Below are positions 1-9,958 of a DNA stretch of 36,158 bases, in pieces (the stretch's first letter is position 1; every line of letters starts with the position of its first letter). The DNA is from Gymnopilus junonius (lineage: Eukaryota > Basidiomycota > Agaricomycetes > Agaricales > Galerinaceae), in the NCBI GenBank assembly GCA_015501075.1, contig JADNYJ010000325.1:1-36158 (forward strand). Direction: 5' to 3'. The notes under the pieces were generated by a model. That model was not told the DNA's origin, searched no databases, and was given only the letters and a program-made list of their open reading frames with translations. The translations under genes and the position numbers were made by a program.

Positions 1-1
1 G

Positions 2-505
2 GCGGTCATCAAAGTCAACCTTGTCCGCATCATCTGCACTAACAAGGCCAGATTCCAAGTCTTCTGGCTCCACTTTGAGACTATGGAGGATGCAGCTGCC
101 TTCCGAGGCATTGTCGCAGGCGGTCACACTGCTGATGCACATGCCATCAGCTGCAACTTTGTCGATGCTGAACAGTACAGCAGTATCTGTGGCAGGTCGC
201 AGGATGCTTGGTCTCCCATTTCAGGCCTGGAGCTGGCTCAGTCACCCGCCACCCTATTCTTGTCAAGGCTGGAAACCTTGCCTTCTTCCTCCAGCTTGGC
301 AGATAGGTTGTCCTCAGCTCCCTCCACTTCATCACATGCTGGCCCTTCTGCCTTGCTGGACAGGCTGTCCTCTACTCCCTCTACCTCCAGGCAACCTGGC
401 TTGGGTCCAAATTTGATGTCCAAGCGGAGGAAGACATGCCAGGGCAACTACAGGCTGCCAAAGACAGATGCCAATCAGAGCCTTGCAGATGGGGGGGCAC
501 TGTGA
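2..505 (+). CDS. Hypothetical protein, 3' end of a gene cut by the window edge
   Basis: A reading frame open from base 2 runs 167 codons to TGA at 503-505; the first ATG is at 83 but the frame is open before it, so the true start is probably outside the window. The first 45 or so residues alternate hydrophobic and charged positions (around VNLVRIICTN, then FQVFWLHFETMEDAAAF), which loosely resembles an RRM-like or other alpha/beta fold. The rest is Ser/Pro/Leu-rich, with two similar segments (LADRLSSAPSTSS and LLDRLSSTPSTSR) that form a short imperfect repeat, then a basic stretch (MSKRRK). I do not recognise the family. No neighbour suggests a role. Confidence 0.4.
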   Translation, partial: AVIKVNLVRIICTNKARFQVFWLHFETMEDAAAFRGIVAGGHTADAHAISCNFVDAEQYSSICGRSQDAWSPISGLELAQSPATLFLSRLETLPSSSSLADRLSSAPSTSSHAGPSALLDRLSSTPSTSRQPGLGPNLMSKRRKTCQGNYRLPKTDANQSLADGGAL

Positions 506-1160
506 TGATGGGATATATCATCTGCAAGGCCTTCTTGCAATCCCCTTTTTTTGTTATCTTATCTCGCCATGATGCTGTAGATACCATTGTTTACTTCTAT
601 TTATTTCACTTCTACTACAATGGTAACTATGGCTTTGTACTATTCAACTATTACCATTATATACTTCGTCCCACCACCCTCCGCATCTGCATGAAGTGAG
701 AGCTCATCTCTACCCTCCTCGGCTGAGCATCCAATAGCTGCTCCCCTACCGAAGGAGACATGGTCTCTCTGTCTAGAGTCACAAGACCCCAGGATGGATC
801 CCACGTCGACTCTCTCTCTTGCCACCTCACCTCAGCACCTCGAAGTCCCTTGTTCGCCAAGTGTCACACCCTTGCTCCCCATTTCCATGTCTGACCTCTC
901 CTCCTCCTGTCCACCCACCACTGCTCTGACTACCTTCTCCTCTGAATCCTCTGACTCATCTGACTTGTCCACCTCAACTTTCTTCCCTGCATCTAAGGCT
1001 GCCAAGACCCTCTCACTGATGTGAGATGCTGACCATGGGCCTGGAAGGGCGCCGCAGAACGGGTGGTGATGGTATGAGAGCAACATTTTTTATCTCTCTG
1101 ATTCGTGTAGATCCTGAGGATGTAGTGTAGTCATGTGTACTCTATATTTGTACCACTGAT
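506..1160. other. No supported gene
   Basis: Pyrimidine-rich sequence. A short open frame at 794-1024 (plus) encodes a Ser/Thr/Pro-rich peptide, but it has no recognisable motif and the overlapping minus frame is equally long, so I do not call it. Nothing else is visible. Confidence 0.4.
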
Positions 1161-1163
1161 ATA

Positions 1164-1239
1164 AAGTCATGTGGGTCAGTGGTAAAGGTTGTAAGTCTCG
1201 TCCTTTTTGACATGTTTGTCGGTTCGAATCCTGCACTTT
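1164..1239 (+). repeat. tRNA-like segment, possible SINE head
   Basis: An A-box-like TGGGTCAGTGG (1172-1182) is followed at tRNA-like spacing by a perfect B box GGTTCGAATCC (1221-1231), the internal promoter elements of RNA polymerase III. The short ends AAAGT and ACTTT (about 1163 and 1235) can pair, but the anticodon arm folds poorly and the T stem has a mismatch. This fits a tRNA-derived SINE or tRNA relic better than a working tRNA. The sequence AAAGTATAAG recurs downstream (about 1311 and 1372) and might belong to a SINE body or tail. Confidence 0.35.
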
Positions 1240-1760
1240 GCATTTGCTCTGAGACCGCTCCAGCATGAAAGTGACGAAAGGTAAGATGCTCATCATGTTT
1301 TCGTTGACTCAAAAGTATAAGGTACAAATAAGACTCATTGTTGGAAGTGAAAGCAGCCTGCAAGGGGCCTGAAAGTATAAGTACTAAAAGAGAGGGGGGT
1401 GTATTTCTTCTGATGCATACCTCCAATTCAAACACTCCACCTCCATGTTGATCTTCTTCTGGTCCAATGGTACATACTCCAATGCACTTGGCTCTGATGG
1501 TGCATATGGGGGATCTTGAATCCAGGACATGTCTTCCAACAAGTCCTGGATCTCCCTCAGGTATCAAATGACATGCTTGATACCCAGCCCCTTCTGTGTC
1601 TCTGCTGCCATCCTGGACTTGGGCTTCACTGCCCCCTTCACCTTGGCTGGTCATACCTCTGACCCTGCCCACACCTCTGACCCTGCAGCTCCTCTGCCAA
1701 TATAGCAAGCCTTGCACTGTGTTTTGCAGCACTCGCATGATGCCGCTGATAGGGTACCTA
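1240..1760. other. No supported gene
   Basis: Contains long open frames on the minus strand (to about 1738), but these read through the tRNA-like segment and have no domain signal. The first 150 bases may be the body of the SINE-like unit. I see nothing else. Confidence 0.35.
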
Positions 1761-2560
1761 CACAGTTACCCATGAATTTCGCGATTTTACTATATTTACA
1801 CACTAAATATATCATTAATGATCCCAGATAACACACCTAATACAAGGGTATTAAGAGTAGGTGGTATGACCTTGTACTGGCCAACTAAAGATGGAGTGTC
1901 TATTATGAAACTACTATCAATAGTGCAACAGTAGTAACTGAGTAACGACCTAGGACTAGGTCTATTCAATAAGCTCAGAGGCACCTATAATGAAGGTTAC
2001 CAAAGATCTAAATGGGACCTAGTAATACACTCAAGTCATTAACTATCAAGAGGGGCATTGCTGATATGTGATGATACCCAAGACCTGATAATAGTGCAAA
2101 CCTCTAAATATGGAGGTAGCCCAGAATATCTAAATAACTGGCATAAGGAAATATGGTGATTAGTGCAGAAACTGTAGGCGTGTTCCCAGGAGCAACCCGT
2201 CCAATAATAGATACAGCTTAAGTAGGAGATAGTCCACCCACTGGCCTGGCACCACAATGGTGCAATAGCTCAAGGCCTAGCATCTAGACTAAATAGCACA
2301 TCATTATCCTGATGATAAGACCACCAGCTGAATTAATTGGACCTAACTGAGTAGACAATTTCTCCATCACTCAAAAGTACATTAGTAAAATAGTATGCCG
2401 ATTTAGGCATGGACCTGCCAAGTAGGGATAGAGTACACCCAGCAGTTTTATGTGCTAATAATAGAGACTCTTTCATAGGTATAAAAGCTGTAGAAAACCA
2501 GTAGAATAGGCAGGCAATCCACCCCATAGAGCACAGATAAGAGCGCAGACATGTTCAGGA
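1761..2560. other. Unrecognised AT-rich block with stops in all frames
   Basis: A compositionally distinct stretch rich in TAG, TAA and TAGTA words. Minus-strand frames at 2039-2257 and 2333-2527 give hydrophobic peptides without motifs that I can assign. It could be a heavily decayed transposon. I found no cytochrome or other organelle gene motif that would make it a mitochondrial insertion. Confidence 0.3.
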
Positions 2561-2700
2561 GGAGTACCTCAGTGATTAAACCAGATAATTGATCATTCCA
2601 TTTCATTTCATTGAAATCAATTGAAGCTGTGGCCTGTTTCATTTTGTTTCATTGAAAGCCATTTGCATTGAGAACCCTCATTTTGTTTCATTTTGTAAAA
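2561..2700. repeat. TTTCATT-rich repeat cluster
   Basis: About 130 bases with repeated TTTCATTTCATTG and TTTCATTTTG words on both sides of a short centre. The style resembles the subterminal repeats of the MITEs in this window, but I see no clear terminal inverted repeats or target duplication, so it may be a truncated element. Confidence 0.3.
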
Positions 2701-3060
2701 GGGTCAGAACTTGCTAAGATACTCTACTATGTTTAGTGTGGACAGTTAAATCAAAGCACCCCGGTTAAAAGCCAGCCAAAAGACTACCAAGTCACTAAGA
2801 TCTTAAAATCTATCCAAGCCTCCAAACAACTTTACCTAGAGCTTGTCTCAATAGAGGTGTTTGCGAAGACAAGAGTTGAGTTTGAAGTAGAGTGTGTTGT
2901 TGTTGTTGTAGGATGATAACTAGCATGCTAAACTAAGAGCTCTACTCTTATGTTCACCCTTAAGCAAGAACTAGCATTTCACCACCTGGCTGGTTCCCTC
3001 CTTAAAAACAAATCACAAGTTAATAATTAAATCATAACAAAGAAAAATAAAACTGGGACT
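2701..3060. other. No supported gene
   Basis: AT-rich sequence containing a short TGT trinucleotide run near 2898. No open frame or RNA feature is supported. Confidence 0.4.
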
Positions 3061-3067
3061 TACCTTG

Positions 3068-3470
3068 GCCATAGGCACTCCACCCCCACCTGCATGCACT
3101 ACTCACAGATGAGCCCTTCCACCACCTTGTACACTCTGGCCAACTCCCACATTGTGACCACTTTCTGCTGCATTGCAGCTGCCTTCTCCTTTGGCTGCAT
3201 CTTCTTCTTCCCCTTCACAGCTTTCCTCCACTCCACCTCTGCTGCCTTCTCCACCTCCACTGCTGTCTCCACCTTCACTGTCTTCTCTACCTCCACTGCC
3301 CTCCATGCTTCTTCTGCCACCCATTCCACCTCTGCATGCTCCTCTGCCTCCCATTGCTTCTGCTCCATCCTTTCTCACTTCTGATGAAGCTCTTCCCCCT
3401 GAAGCACAAGCTTCTGCTCTTGCACTTTGAGATCTTCAAGATCCTCTGAGTCAGAATTGGTGTGCAACAT
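3068..3470 (-). pseudogene. Relic of a Glu/Lys/Ala-rich coiled-coil protein with a C-x2-C-like end
   Basis: Reading down from ATG at 3470, one frame encodes a highly charged protein dominated by E, K, A and V, with the spacing expected of a coiled coil (for example EVEKTVKVETAVEVEKAAEV). TGA interrupts it once just before the ATG at 3368, and a TAG ends the longest open part at about 3099. The frame continues past that stop into a short Cys-containing segment (CMQVGVECLWPR) that ends at a good splice donor (AGGTAAGT, about 3066-3059), so further exons may have followed. Agaricomycete genomes hold many proteins of this layout, with a charged helix and a short Cys motif, but I cannot name a function. 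It is a pseudogene because of the in-frame stops. Confidence 0.45.
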
Positions 3471-3606
3471 ATTGACAGGGGGGAGGTAGAATGATAGTAC
3501 TGAAGAGAGGACTAAACAAAAATTTCAAACAACCAAAACCAACCAGCACATGACCATTCCCATGCACAGGCCTCAAGGTTCAGCCTAAGGTGGAAATACT
3601 GTTATA

Positions 3607-5024
3607 TACATGCCTCTGACCAACTCCGATCTCTGACTATATGAACTCTGACCTTATGATCTCCTTGAAATACTACAAGTCCTGGAACATGTAGACACTT
3701 AAGTTACACATAGCTAGACAACTCTGAGTAGCACAGAATAACTTACATGTTTGCCTGCTCACTAGTACCCATACAGTCTCTGCTTAGTCTCCTACATAGT
3801 ATAAAAACCTTAGACTTATTATTGGGTACCTTAGTTCATATATTGTTCATTAATCAATCTATGCTCTCTACTCTGCTCTCTTATTCTGACCCAACTCCAA
3901 AATCTGAGACAACATCCAGACAACAGAGTGCAACACATACATACATTGAAGCTAAAGTCTCAATCCTATGTCTACATATGTTTATGCTAAGACCAACTCT
4001 GACACCAATGTACTCCAATGTAGCTCCAATGTGGACCTCCTCTGCTTGCTCTGTCCTTTCTTTGTTTAGATCTTCCAGAACTTAACACCAGTCAGGTAAT
4101 CTAAATTTACTATATTTGGAAATTTCACATGATCAGGAGGGTGGAGGCTCAACCTCAGTTTAAAAAATAATCTGAGTTAATATTATGTAATTTTTTTCTG
4201 TTACCCCCTTGGAACTGAGGTACATAATAATAGTTCTAAGGTTTTTATACTATGGAGGAAACTAAGTGGAGACCATACATGTACTAGTGAGCAGGCAAAT
4301 ATGTAAGTTACTCTGTATTTACTTGGAGTCATCTAGCTATGTGTAACTTAAGTGTCTATGTGTTCCAGGACTTGTAGTATTTCAAGAAGATCATGAAGTC
4401 TAGGGTTGCCAAAGTTCAGTTCAGTTCAGTTCTTTGGCCAATTTTCTGAACTGAGAACTGAAACTTCCCAGTTTAGTTCAGTTCTCAGTTCAAACTGGTT
4501 CGAACTGTTCTGAACTGGCAATGGCCAAAACATAAAATTTCCTTTATCTGAGGCTTTGAAATAGTAGACAGACTATAGATATGTCTATCTTCTATCATTA
4601 GACATTGCCATATGTACAAAACAGTATATTATTTACTGATTTTTCAAGCATTGGGTAGTGTCATGTAGCTCATGTCCTCACACAATAAATAAAATCATTT
4701 TAAGAAATTATTTTATGTTATCTAGTACTTGGGATTAGTGCTAAGGAGTTCTCTATACATTATGGAAATCTAATGGTAATTTTTGATGCCAAAATAATCA
4801 CTTTTGAAGGTCAAAATTTGATAATTTTAACCACACCCAACAAACAGTTCAGTTCAGTTCAAACTGACTGGCCATAGGCCAAACTGAGAACCAGAACTGC
4901 ATCCGAACTGCAGTTCAGTTCAGCCAGTTCAGGTTCAAACTGTCAGTTCTGAACTGAACTTCAGCAACCCTAATGAAGTCAGAGTTCACATTGGTCAGAG
5001 ATCAGATTTGGTCAGAGGTGGGTA
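3607..5024. mobile_element. Non-coding element with long terminal inverted repeats, interrupted by a MITE
   Basis: The left arm (about 3607-3850) is an imperfect inverted copy of a right arm that lies in two pieces, about 4218-4400 and 4981-5024, separated by the MITE at 4401-4972. Arm ends read TACATGCCTCTGACC and, on the opposite strand, TACCCACCTCTGACC. Each arm holds several CTCTGAC words near its end. The centre (about 3851-4217) has no coding potential that I trust. TA flanks would suit a Tc1/mariner-type element, but the exact ends are uncertain by a few bases, so the superfamily is open. Confidence 0.6.
4401..4972. mobile_element. hAT-type MITE 1, with CAGTTCAGTTC subterminal repeats
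   Basis: 572 bp bounded by TAGGGTTGC..GCAACCCTA. The 8-bp target duplication ATGAAGTC is present at 4393-4400 and 4973-4980. Both ends carry dense copies of TTCAGTTCAG and the reverse complement, so the arms can pair over about 90 bases. The 8-bp duplication and the YAGNG-type terminus are hallmarks of the hAT superfamily. There is no transposase frame, so it is non-autonomous. It sits inside the right arm of the long-inverted-repeat element and is therefore younger than that element. Confidence 0.8.
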
Positions 5025-5846
5025 CATAATATAAATTCAAGGTCTTCATTGCACTTTCTTTCCTATCATGACTTTCAATCTTGCAGCTTACAAAACACTT
5101 ATTTCCCCACCTAAAATTCTACTCTATTTGCTAATTTAAGTATAGCTGGCTTGGATACACAGTGGCTAGCAGTGAATTCAAATTTGACACTGATCCAAGA
5201 ATAAGAAATTAACAAATAGTGGGGATTAAGTAGGGTTATTTGGGTAGGGTTATTTGGTTAACTTTACTGTAAAGCCTGTAAAGCCAGATATTTTTAGCAT
5301 GGACCTGAGGATGGCACCCCCAGAATGCATCAGAACTCATCCAGTTCTGGGCAAGGCATGATGTGATTGCACAGAAAGGTAGCTGGGCTTCCAGGAAGAA
5401 GGTCATTCAACTCCTTTTAGAGTCTTGTACAGTAGGGAGTTTGGGAAAAAAAATTTAGTAAGAAGGAAATAAAATATTATAATTTCAGCATTTGTTTGAG
5501 AGGCAGCAAAGTTCTCTGAATCTTCTTTGAATCTGTGAGGTATGGAAGGCATGTCCTAGGGTGTGCCATAGCAGCCTGAGCCACCAATCACTCCAAAGCC
5601 CTGGCTTTACAGCAGAAATGCACTTGCTCATTTTGTGTAAATCCAGTGTAAAGTGAGCCAGATTTACCATAAATCCCTCAAAATAAGCTACTTATTGAAC
5701 TTATGTATGCCAAAGTGGCTACTTATTGACTTGAACCAGTCTGAATTGCAGTCTAAAGAATCAATAGCTTGTTTAATTGCATAAGAAGGCCATTACAACT
5801 GTTTATTATCATGATAACTTATTCTAATATATGTACCTCCGCATTT
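5025..5846. other. No supported gene
   Basis: AT-rich sequence. A short tandem repeat of about 15 bp (GTAGGGTTATTTGG twice) lies near 5230-5262. The minus frame 5485-5670 is short and featureless. The 5' boundary of element E1 may fall within the end of this stretch, but I see no LTR. Confidence 0.35.
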
Positions 5847-5986
5847 AGAATGTAAGAAGAGTCTCTTTACCGACTCTGACAACAAACAGGACCCAAATGA
5901 TTGGCCTGAGAGCACACAGAAGTGGTAACTGTGCAGTAAAAACGGCGATCCCTGCCCAAAAATGAACATTTGGATTAGCCAAAGAT

Positions 5987-8246
5987 TTGTTCCTGCAGCC
6001 TCGAGAACTTACCAAGGAGCAAGATAATAAAACCGAAATCACAGTAAATGAATCCTCTGATGATGAGGAAAAGAAACCTGCTCACTGCAAGAAAGCTAAG
6101 AAAGCTAAAAAGCTAAGAAGAGATGCAACAGTTCCATCTCTAGCAAAGCAGAGGGCCCATCCAAGCCCAAAGGAAAGGGGATAGACCCCAGAGAATTCAG
6201 CACCCTAGACTTGAAGGCATAGATGCTGATATTGAATTGCAGAAGGCAGCATTGGCATCATTCCAAAACAGCAAGCGTAATAAGAAATGCTCCAGTGATA
6301 AATCTAAAATATCACTGCAGTACAGCAACCCGCTAAAGGATCAAGTGCCGATCGTCGATCAGCCAATCCGAGAATTCAACTTTGAAAAGTAAAGTCTTAC
6401 CTGATATGGTGAGACTTACGGCTCAAATTTACCCAAAGAGTGTTCTTGGAGCGGCTCTTAAGGAAGCCGAAAGGGTGGACTCACCTAAGCGATGGGTCTC
6501 CGTCAAGTGCACGGACCCCTCTGAGTCTTCCTCAAGCTCTGAGAGTGAGTCAGATTCAGAATCCTCTGACTCTGAATCTTCGTCATCGTCTTCGAGCTCA
6601 GACTCTAGTAGTGATGAGTCAAGTAGTGACTCAACGTCTAGTAGTTCTTCGAGTAAAAAGTCGAAAAGAAAAAGAAGTCAAAGAGCCGTCACGATAATGA
6701 CAAACTTGACTCTAAAAGTAACTTTAAGCCATTTAAGTATAATGGTCAGCCTATATTAGCTGATTACCAATGATTTCTTCAAGAAGCCACCTACTATGCG
6801 AAGAGACTTCCCAAAAGGGATCATATAATTGTATTGTCTCATTTCTTAGATGGGAAAGCATACGAATTTTACAACCTCAAGGTTGCTAGCAAGGAAAAGA
6901 AATGGTCTTTAAAAGACTTCCTTGCTGGAATATTCGATCATTGTTTCCCAGTGAATTATCGCATGCAGATGCATCAGAAACTCAATCACTGCTACCAAAA
7001 TAGTAAGACAGTCGAGCAATATGCTCACAAAATAGAACAACTGTTTGAAATAATTGGTGTTAAAGACAAGCACAAGAAGGTCATTAAATTTTGGTATGGC
7101 CTTCACCAAAGTCTTTGTGAGGCACTTTGGTGCTATGAATTAAATCCCGAGGTCTCTACCTGGGATGAAGTTTTATCCAAGGCTCTCATAATTGAAGTCT
7201 CATGCAGTGATGGCAATAATAATGAATGCCGTGAAGGTACAGTTTTATTAAATCATGGAGATCCTTCTCGGAATGGAGGGCGTAACTCCAATGCACCCCG
7301 CCGAGATAGAAACTCAAAAGTGAACTCAAATAATTCAAAGAGTTGTGAGAATGGGAATAGATCTCGATTCTCTAGTAGTGGACCCAGCAGATCTGGACTA
7401 CCATGTAATTCTTTTAATAAAAATAGAACAGATCACCAATGGAATGGTAGCCACCCAAATAATGATAGGGCTCACCAGGGACGTGACTATGTGAAAACTG
7501 AGCAGCGGAGCACTCCAAGACTCTCAGATAAAGAGAAAAATGAGAGGCTAGCACAGGGACTGTGCTTTGGCTGCAGAGAACCAGGTCACCTCTCGAGGAA
7601 TTGCCCTACCAAAAATATGGTTAAGGGTGGTAACTCCAAACCTCCAGGATTATCCAATAATAACATTGAGTACGAATCCAGTGAAACTAGTGATGACCAG
7701 CCCATAGAAGTCTTAGATAGCTTACCTTTGGGCGCTATCTCCTTTGAAAATGAAAAACCAGAATCCGGGTACATCACACCCTCCTGGAAAAAACCGCCTT
7801 ACATGCTACCCCGATCTAGCATAGGTGATTGCTACCTTATGGTAATCGAAGATCTGTTAGAGCAACAGGTACCTTACCCTGGAGATGAGCCAATAGACGC
7901 TTTCGTGCCCAGGCCACGATTTGTTCTAGAATATGTTAATTCTGCCGGACCTTACTATATAGTCAAGGACCTCGGTGCAAAATTGGAATTTCCTCTACCA
8001 ATGGCAAGCATTGAAAATCGTCAATTTGACATTGCAAATTGGTATACTAAGCAGCTCTGCAAGGCGAGGAAATTACCTTTTACCAAAAATATAGGTTGTG
8101 GGATCAGTGATCCTCTATCTATTGTGGCAACTAATCTACTCACAGATGGAATTAATACCCATTATCCTAATTTAACAGAAGCATTTGACTCTGATGGTCA
8201 CTTCTATGTTCATCTCAAAACCACGGGTCTTCGACTTACATCATAG
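5987..8246 (+). pseudogene. gag: E1 gag, with CCHC zinc knuckle
   Basis: Structural protein that would form the retrotransposon particle and bind its RNA. The coding signal shifts frame: a Lys/Glu-rich N terminus (5987-6180), a segment with GIDADIELQKAALASFQN (about 6219-6390, another frame), a Ser/Glu/Asp-rich tract (6520-6650), and then a continuous 470-codon frame at 6834-8246 that also covers 6771-6833 apart from a TGA at 6771-6773. The capsid-like part includes FLDGKAYEFYN and the helical segment up to about residue 130. Next come a basic Asn/Ser/Arg-rich tract and one CCHC knuckle, CFGCREPGHLSRNC, at about 7563-7604. After the knuckle the frame enters the repeat-module region. It is broken by at least three frameshifts and one stop. 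Confidence 0.75.
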
Positions 8247-9426
8247 AAGATGCCGACCTTGAAATCTGAGTTGAGATCAATAATTTACTATTGAAAAGTC
8301 CTGACTTCGACTTCATAAGTTGGTACAGAAGGGTAATACAGCCTATCTATGATGAAACTTGTACCCTGCAAGCTCAGTATCGAGCCTCACAGATCTATGG
8401 TTGCTTACTAAGTGAGTCAACATCTTCTTGTCTGGAAGACATACCACCCAATTTGGAATCCGTTAGTGACTCCAAAAGTGACATGTTAGTGTCACTGCCA
8501 GCAAGTGGGATCCGGACAAGGATCTTGACCCAGAGTCTGAGTATAAACTTTGCTCTGAATCTGAGAAAATGCCTGACTTACAGGCTGTGAGTGATACTGA
8601 GTCGGAATATGATGAAAAACCCTGAGCTTAGTGCTGAGGATGAGTCGGACTGGTCTGACTCTGACAATAGTATTGTCACAGACACAGATGTCACAGATGC
8701 ATCCCTGCATGAATGCACTGCCTGCTGCCACTGTTCAAATAGTCCACATGCATTTACTCAGTGTGAAATAAAAAATTGCATGAATAAAGTGTTCACCTCA
8801 GTAGATGATGTGTTGCCCAAGCCTGATGACTGCTCCTGGCAAATGGGTGATATTTATGTGGAGCGCGCAGCTAGGGTACTTACATGTGGTCAACCATACC
8901 CTGCAGATGACACTGAGACACAAATACCTTGGTTCGATCATTTTCACCACTGCTTTGAGGTGGGACAAAGTAAAGATAATGACATACTTTGTATCTATGA
9001 TAGTGTCCAAAAATTGGAGACTTGGCTTCATATTGACCAAGTTAGAAATCCTGATTTCTCTATTGGGCTTTGGTACACATACCAAATGGCCCAATTTGCT
9101 GGTGAAGAATCCCCAGAATTAGTGGCTGAAGATTGGCTGAAGGAAGAGCTTTCGAGATTACCACTTTTGGTGATGCTATGCATGCAGCTACTGAACTCCA
9201 TCTGGAAACTGGTGCACTGTATACCTATGATGAAAAATGTTTAAAATTTATCTTACCAGCCTATGATGATGGTGAAGATATAAACCGATTTTCTGTTGAA
9301 AAATTAAGCCAGGTACCCAGAAGGTACTAATTCATGATGCATTGCACTCACGGAGTGTGGAAATTGACTTAAGCACCCTTGAAGACCCAGACTTTGAGCT
9401 TCGAGACTGGTATGAGGATGCCTAGA
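7833..9426 (+). repeat. Repeated protein module between E1 gag knuckle and protease
   Basis: Across shifting frames the translated sequence carries four copies of a segment ending in a (P)xFxxxxWY signature: QFDIANWYTK (about 8023), DFDFISWYRR (about 8302), NPDFSIGLWYTYQ (about 9046) and DPDFELRDWYED (about 9389). Two copies have recognisable fronts with a PYPGDE or PYPADD turn and a following aromatic/acidic stretch (7878 onward and 8899 onward). Module length is roughly 70-85 residues. The part from 8590 to 9240 is very acidic (SDWSDSDNS) and has several Cys residues. The function is unknown; the position, between nucleocapsid and protease, suggests a spacer or particle-associated domain. 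The region is interrupted by frameshifts (about 8230 and 9150) and stops. Confidence 0.5.
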
Positions 9427-9682
9427 CAAATGGTTTAATCCTGAATGAAAAAAAAGTGAGAATGTTAGCGAAGAAATAATTTCGACATTCATCCATTTAC
9501 CTTTCACAAATGAATTTCACTTCGTGTGAATGCTGTCCTGTGATCGAGCTGTTTGCCACTCAGATTAACAGAAATAATTATGCCACTATTCAGCAGAATG
9601 CGGCATCTGTAAAAGATAAAAGTCGTATCTTGCTGAAACCCTTGATTGTCAAGGTGAATATTAATGGCAATCCTGCTCTGCC

Positions 9683-9958
9683 TTGATAGATTCCAGATCC
9701 TTGGGTGATTTTATGTCTACCACTTTGGCAGATCAGCTTAAAGTTCCTTGGAATAATTTAAAGGAGCCACTTACCTTGCAATTGGTGGTACAGGGCTCTC
9801 GTTCATGGATAAATGCTCAGATGACCTGTAACTTTCAGTATCAAGGTATAGACGTAAAACGTACCTTTGACATCATTAATCTGTCAAACTATGACTTGAT
9901 CCTGGGTACGCCATGGATTTGGCAGCACCGAGTCTGTATTGGGTTAAATCCAGCTTGA
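9683..9958 (+). pseudogene. E1 retropepsin-like aspartic protease domain
   Basis: The protease that would mature the E1 polyprotein. The frame holds the active-site strand in the form LIDSRSLGDF; the family expects Asp-Ser/Thr-Gly, so the essential Gly is replaced by Arg (AGA after TCC, consistent with TCCGGA losing a CpG). The second conserved strand reads YDLILGTPWIWQ (about 9889), typical of gypsy proteases (LG-xPW). A frameshift separates it from upstream sequence near 9670. The frame ends at TGA 9956-9958, where coding similarity continues in the same frame. Confidence 0.7.

Noticed and set aside
1164..1239. A functional tRNA gene
   Set aside because: The boxes are good, but the anticodon arm and acceptor stem do not form convincingly, so I call it tRNA-like only.
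1142..1738. A 198-codon minus-strand protein
   Set aside because: It reads through the tRNA-like segment (giving the familiar GFEPT artefact) and has no domain pattern.
1761..2560. Nuclear copy of mitochondrial DNA or a mitovirus-like relic
   Set aside because: Composition suggested it, but I found no cytochrome, ATPase or polymerase motif in any frame.
3094..3430. Ser/Thr/Pro-rich and Gly-rich proteins on the plus strand and in the third minus frame
   Set aside because: They are antisense and frame shadows of the charged coiled-coil relic at 3470-3068.
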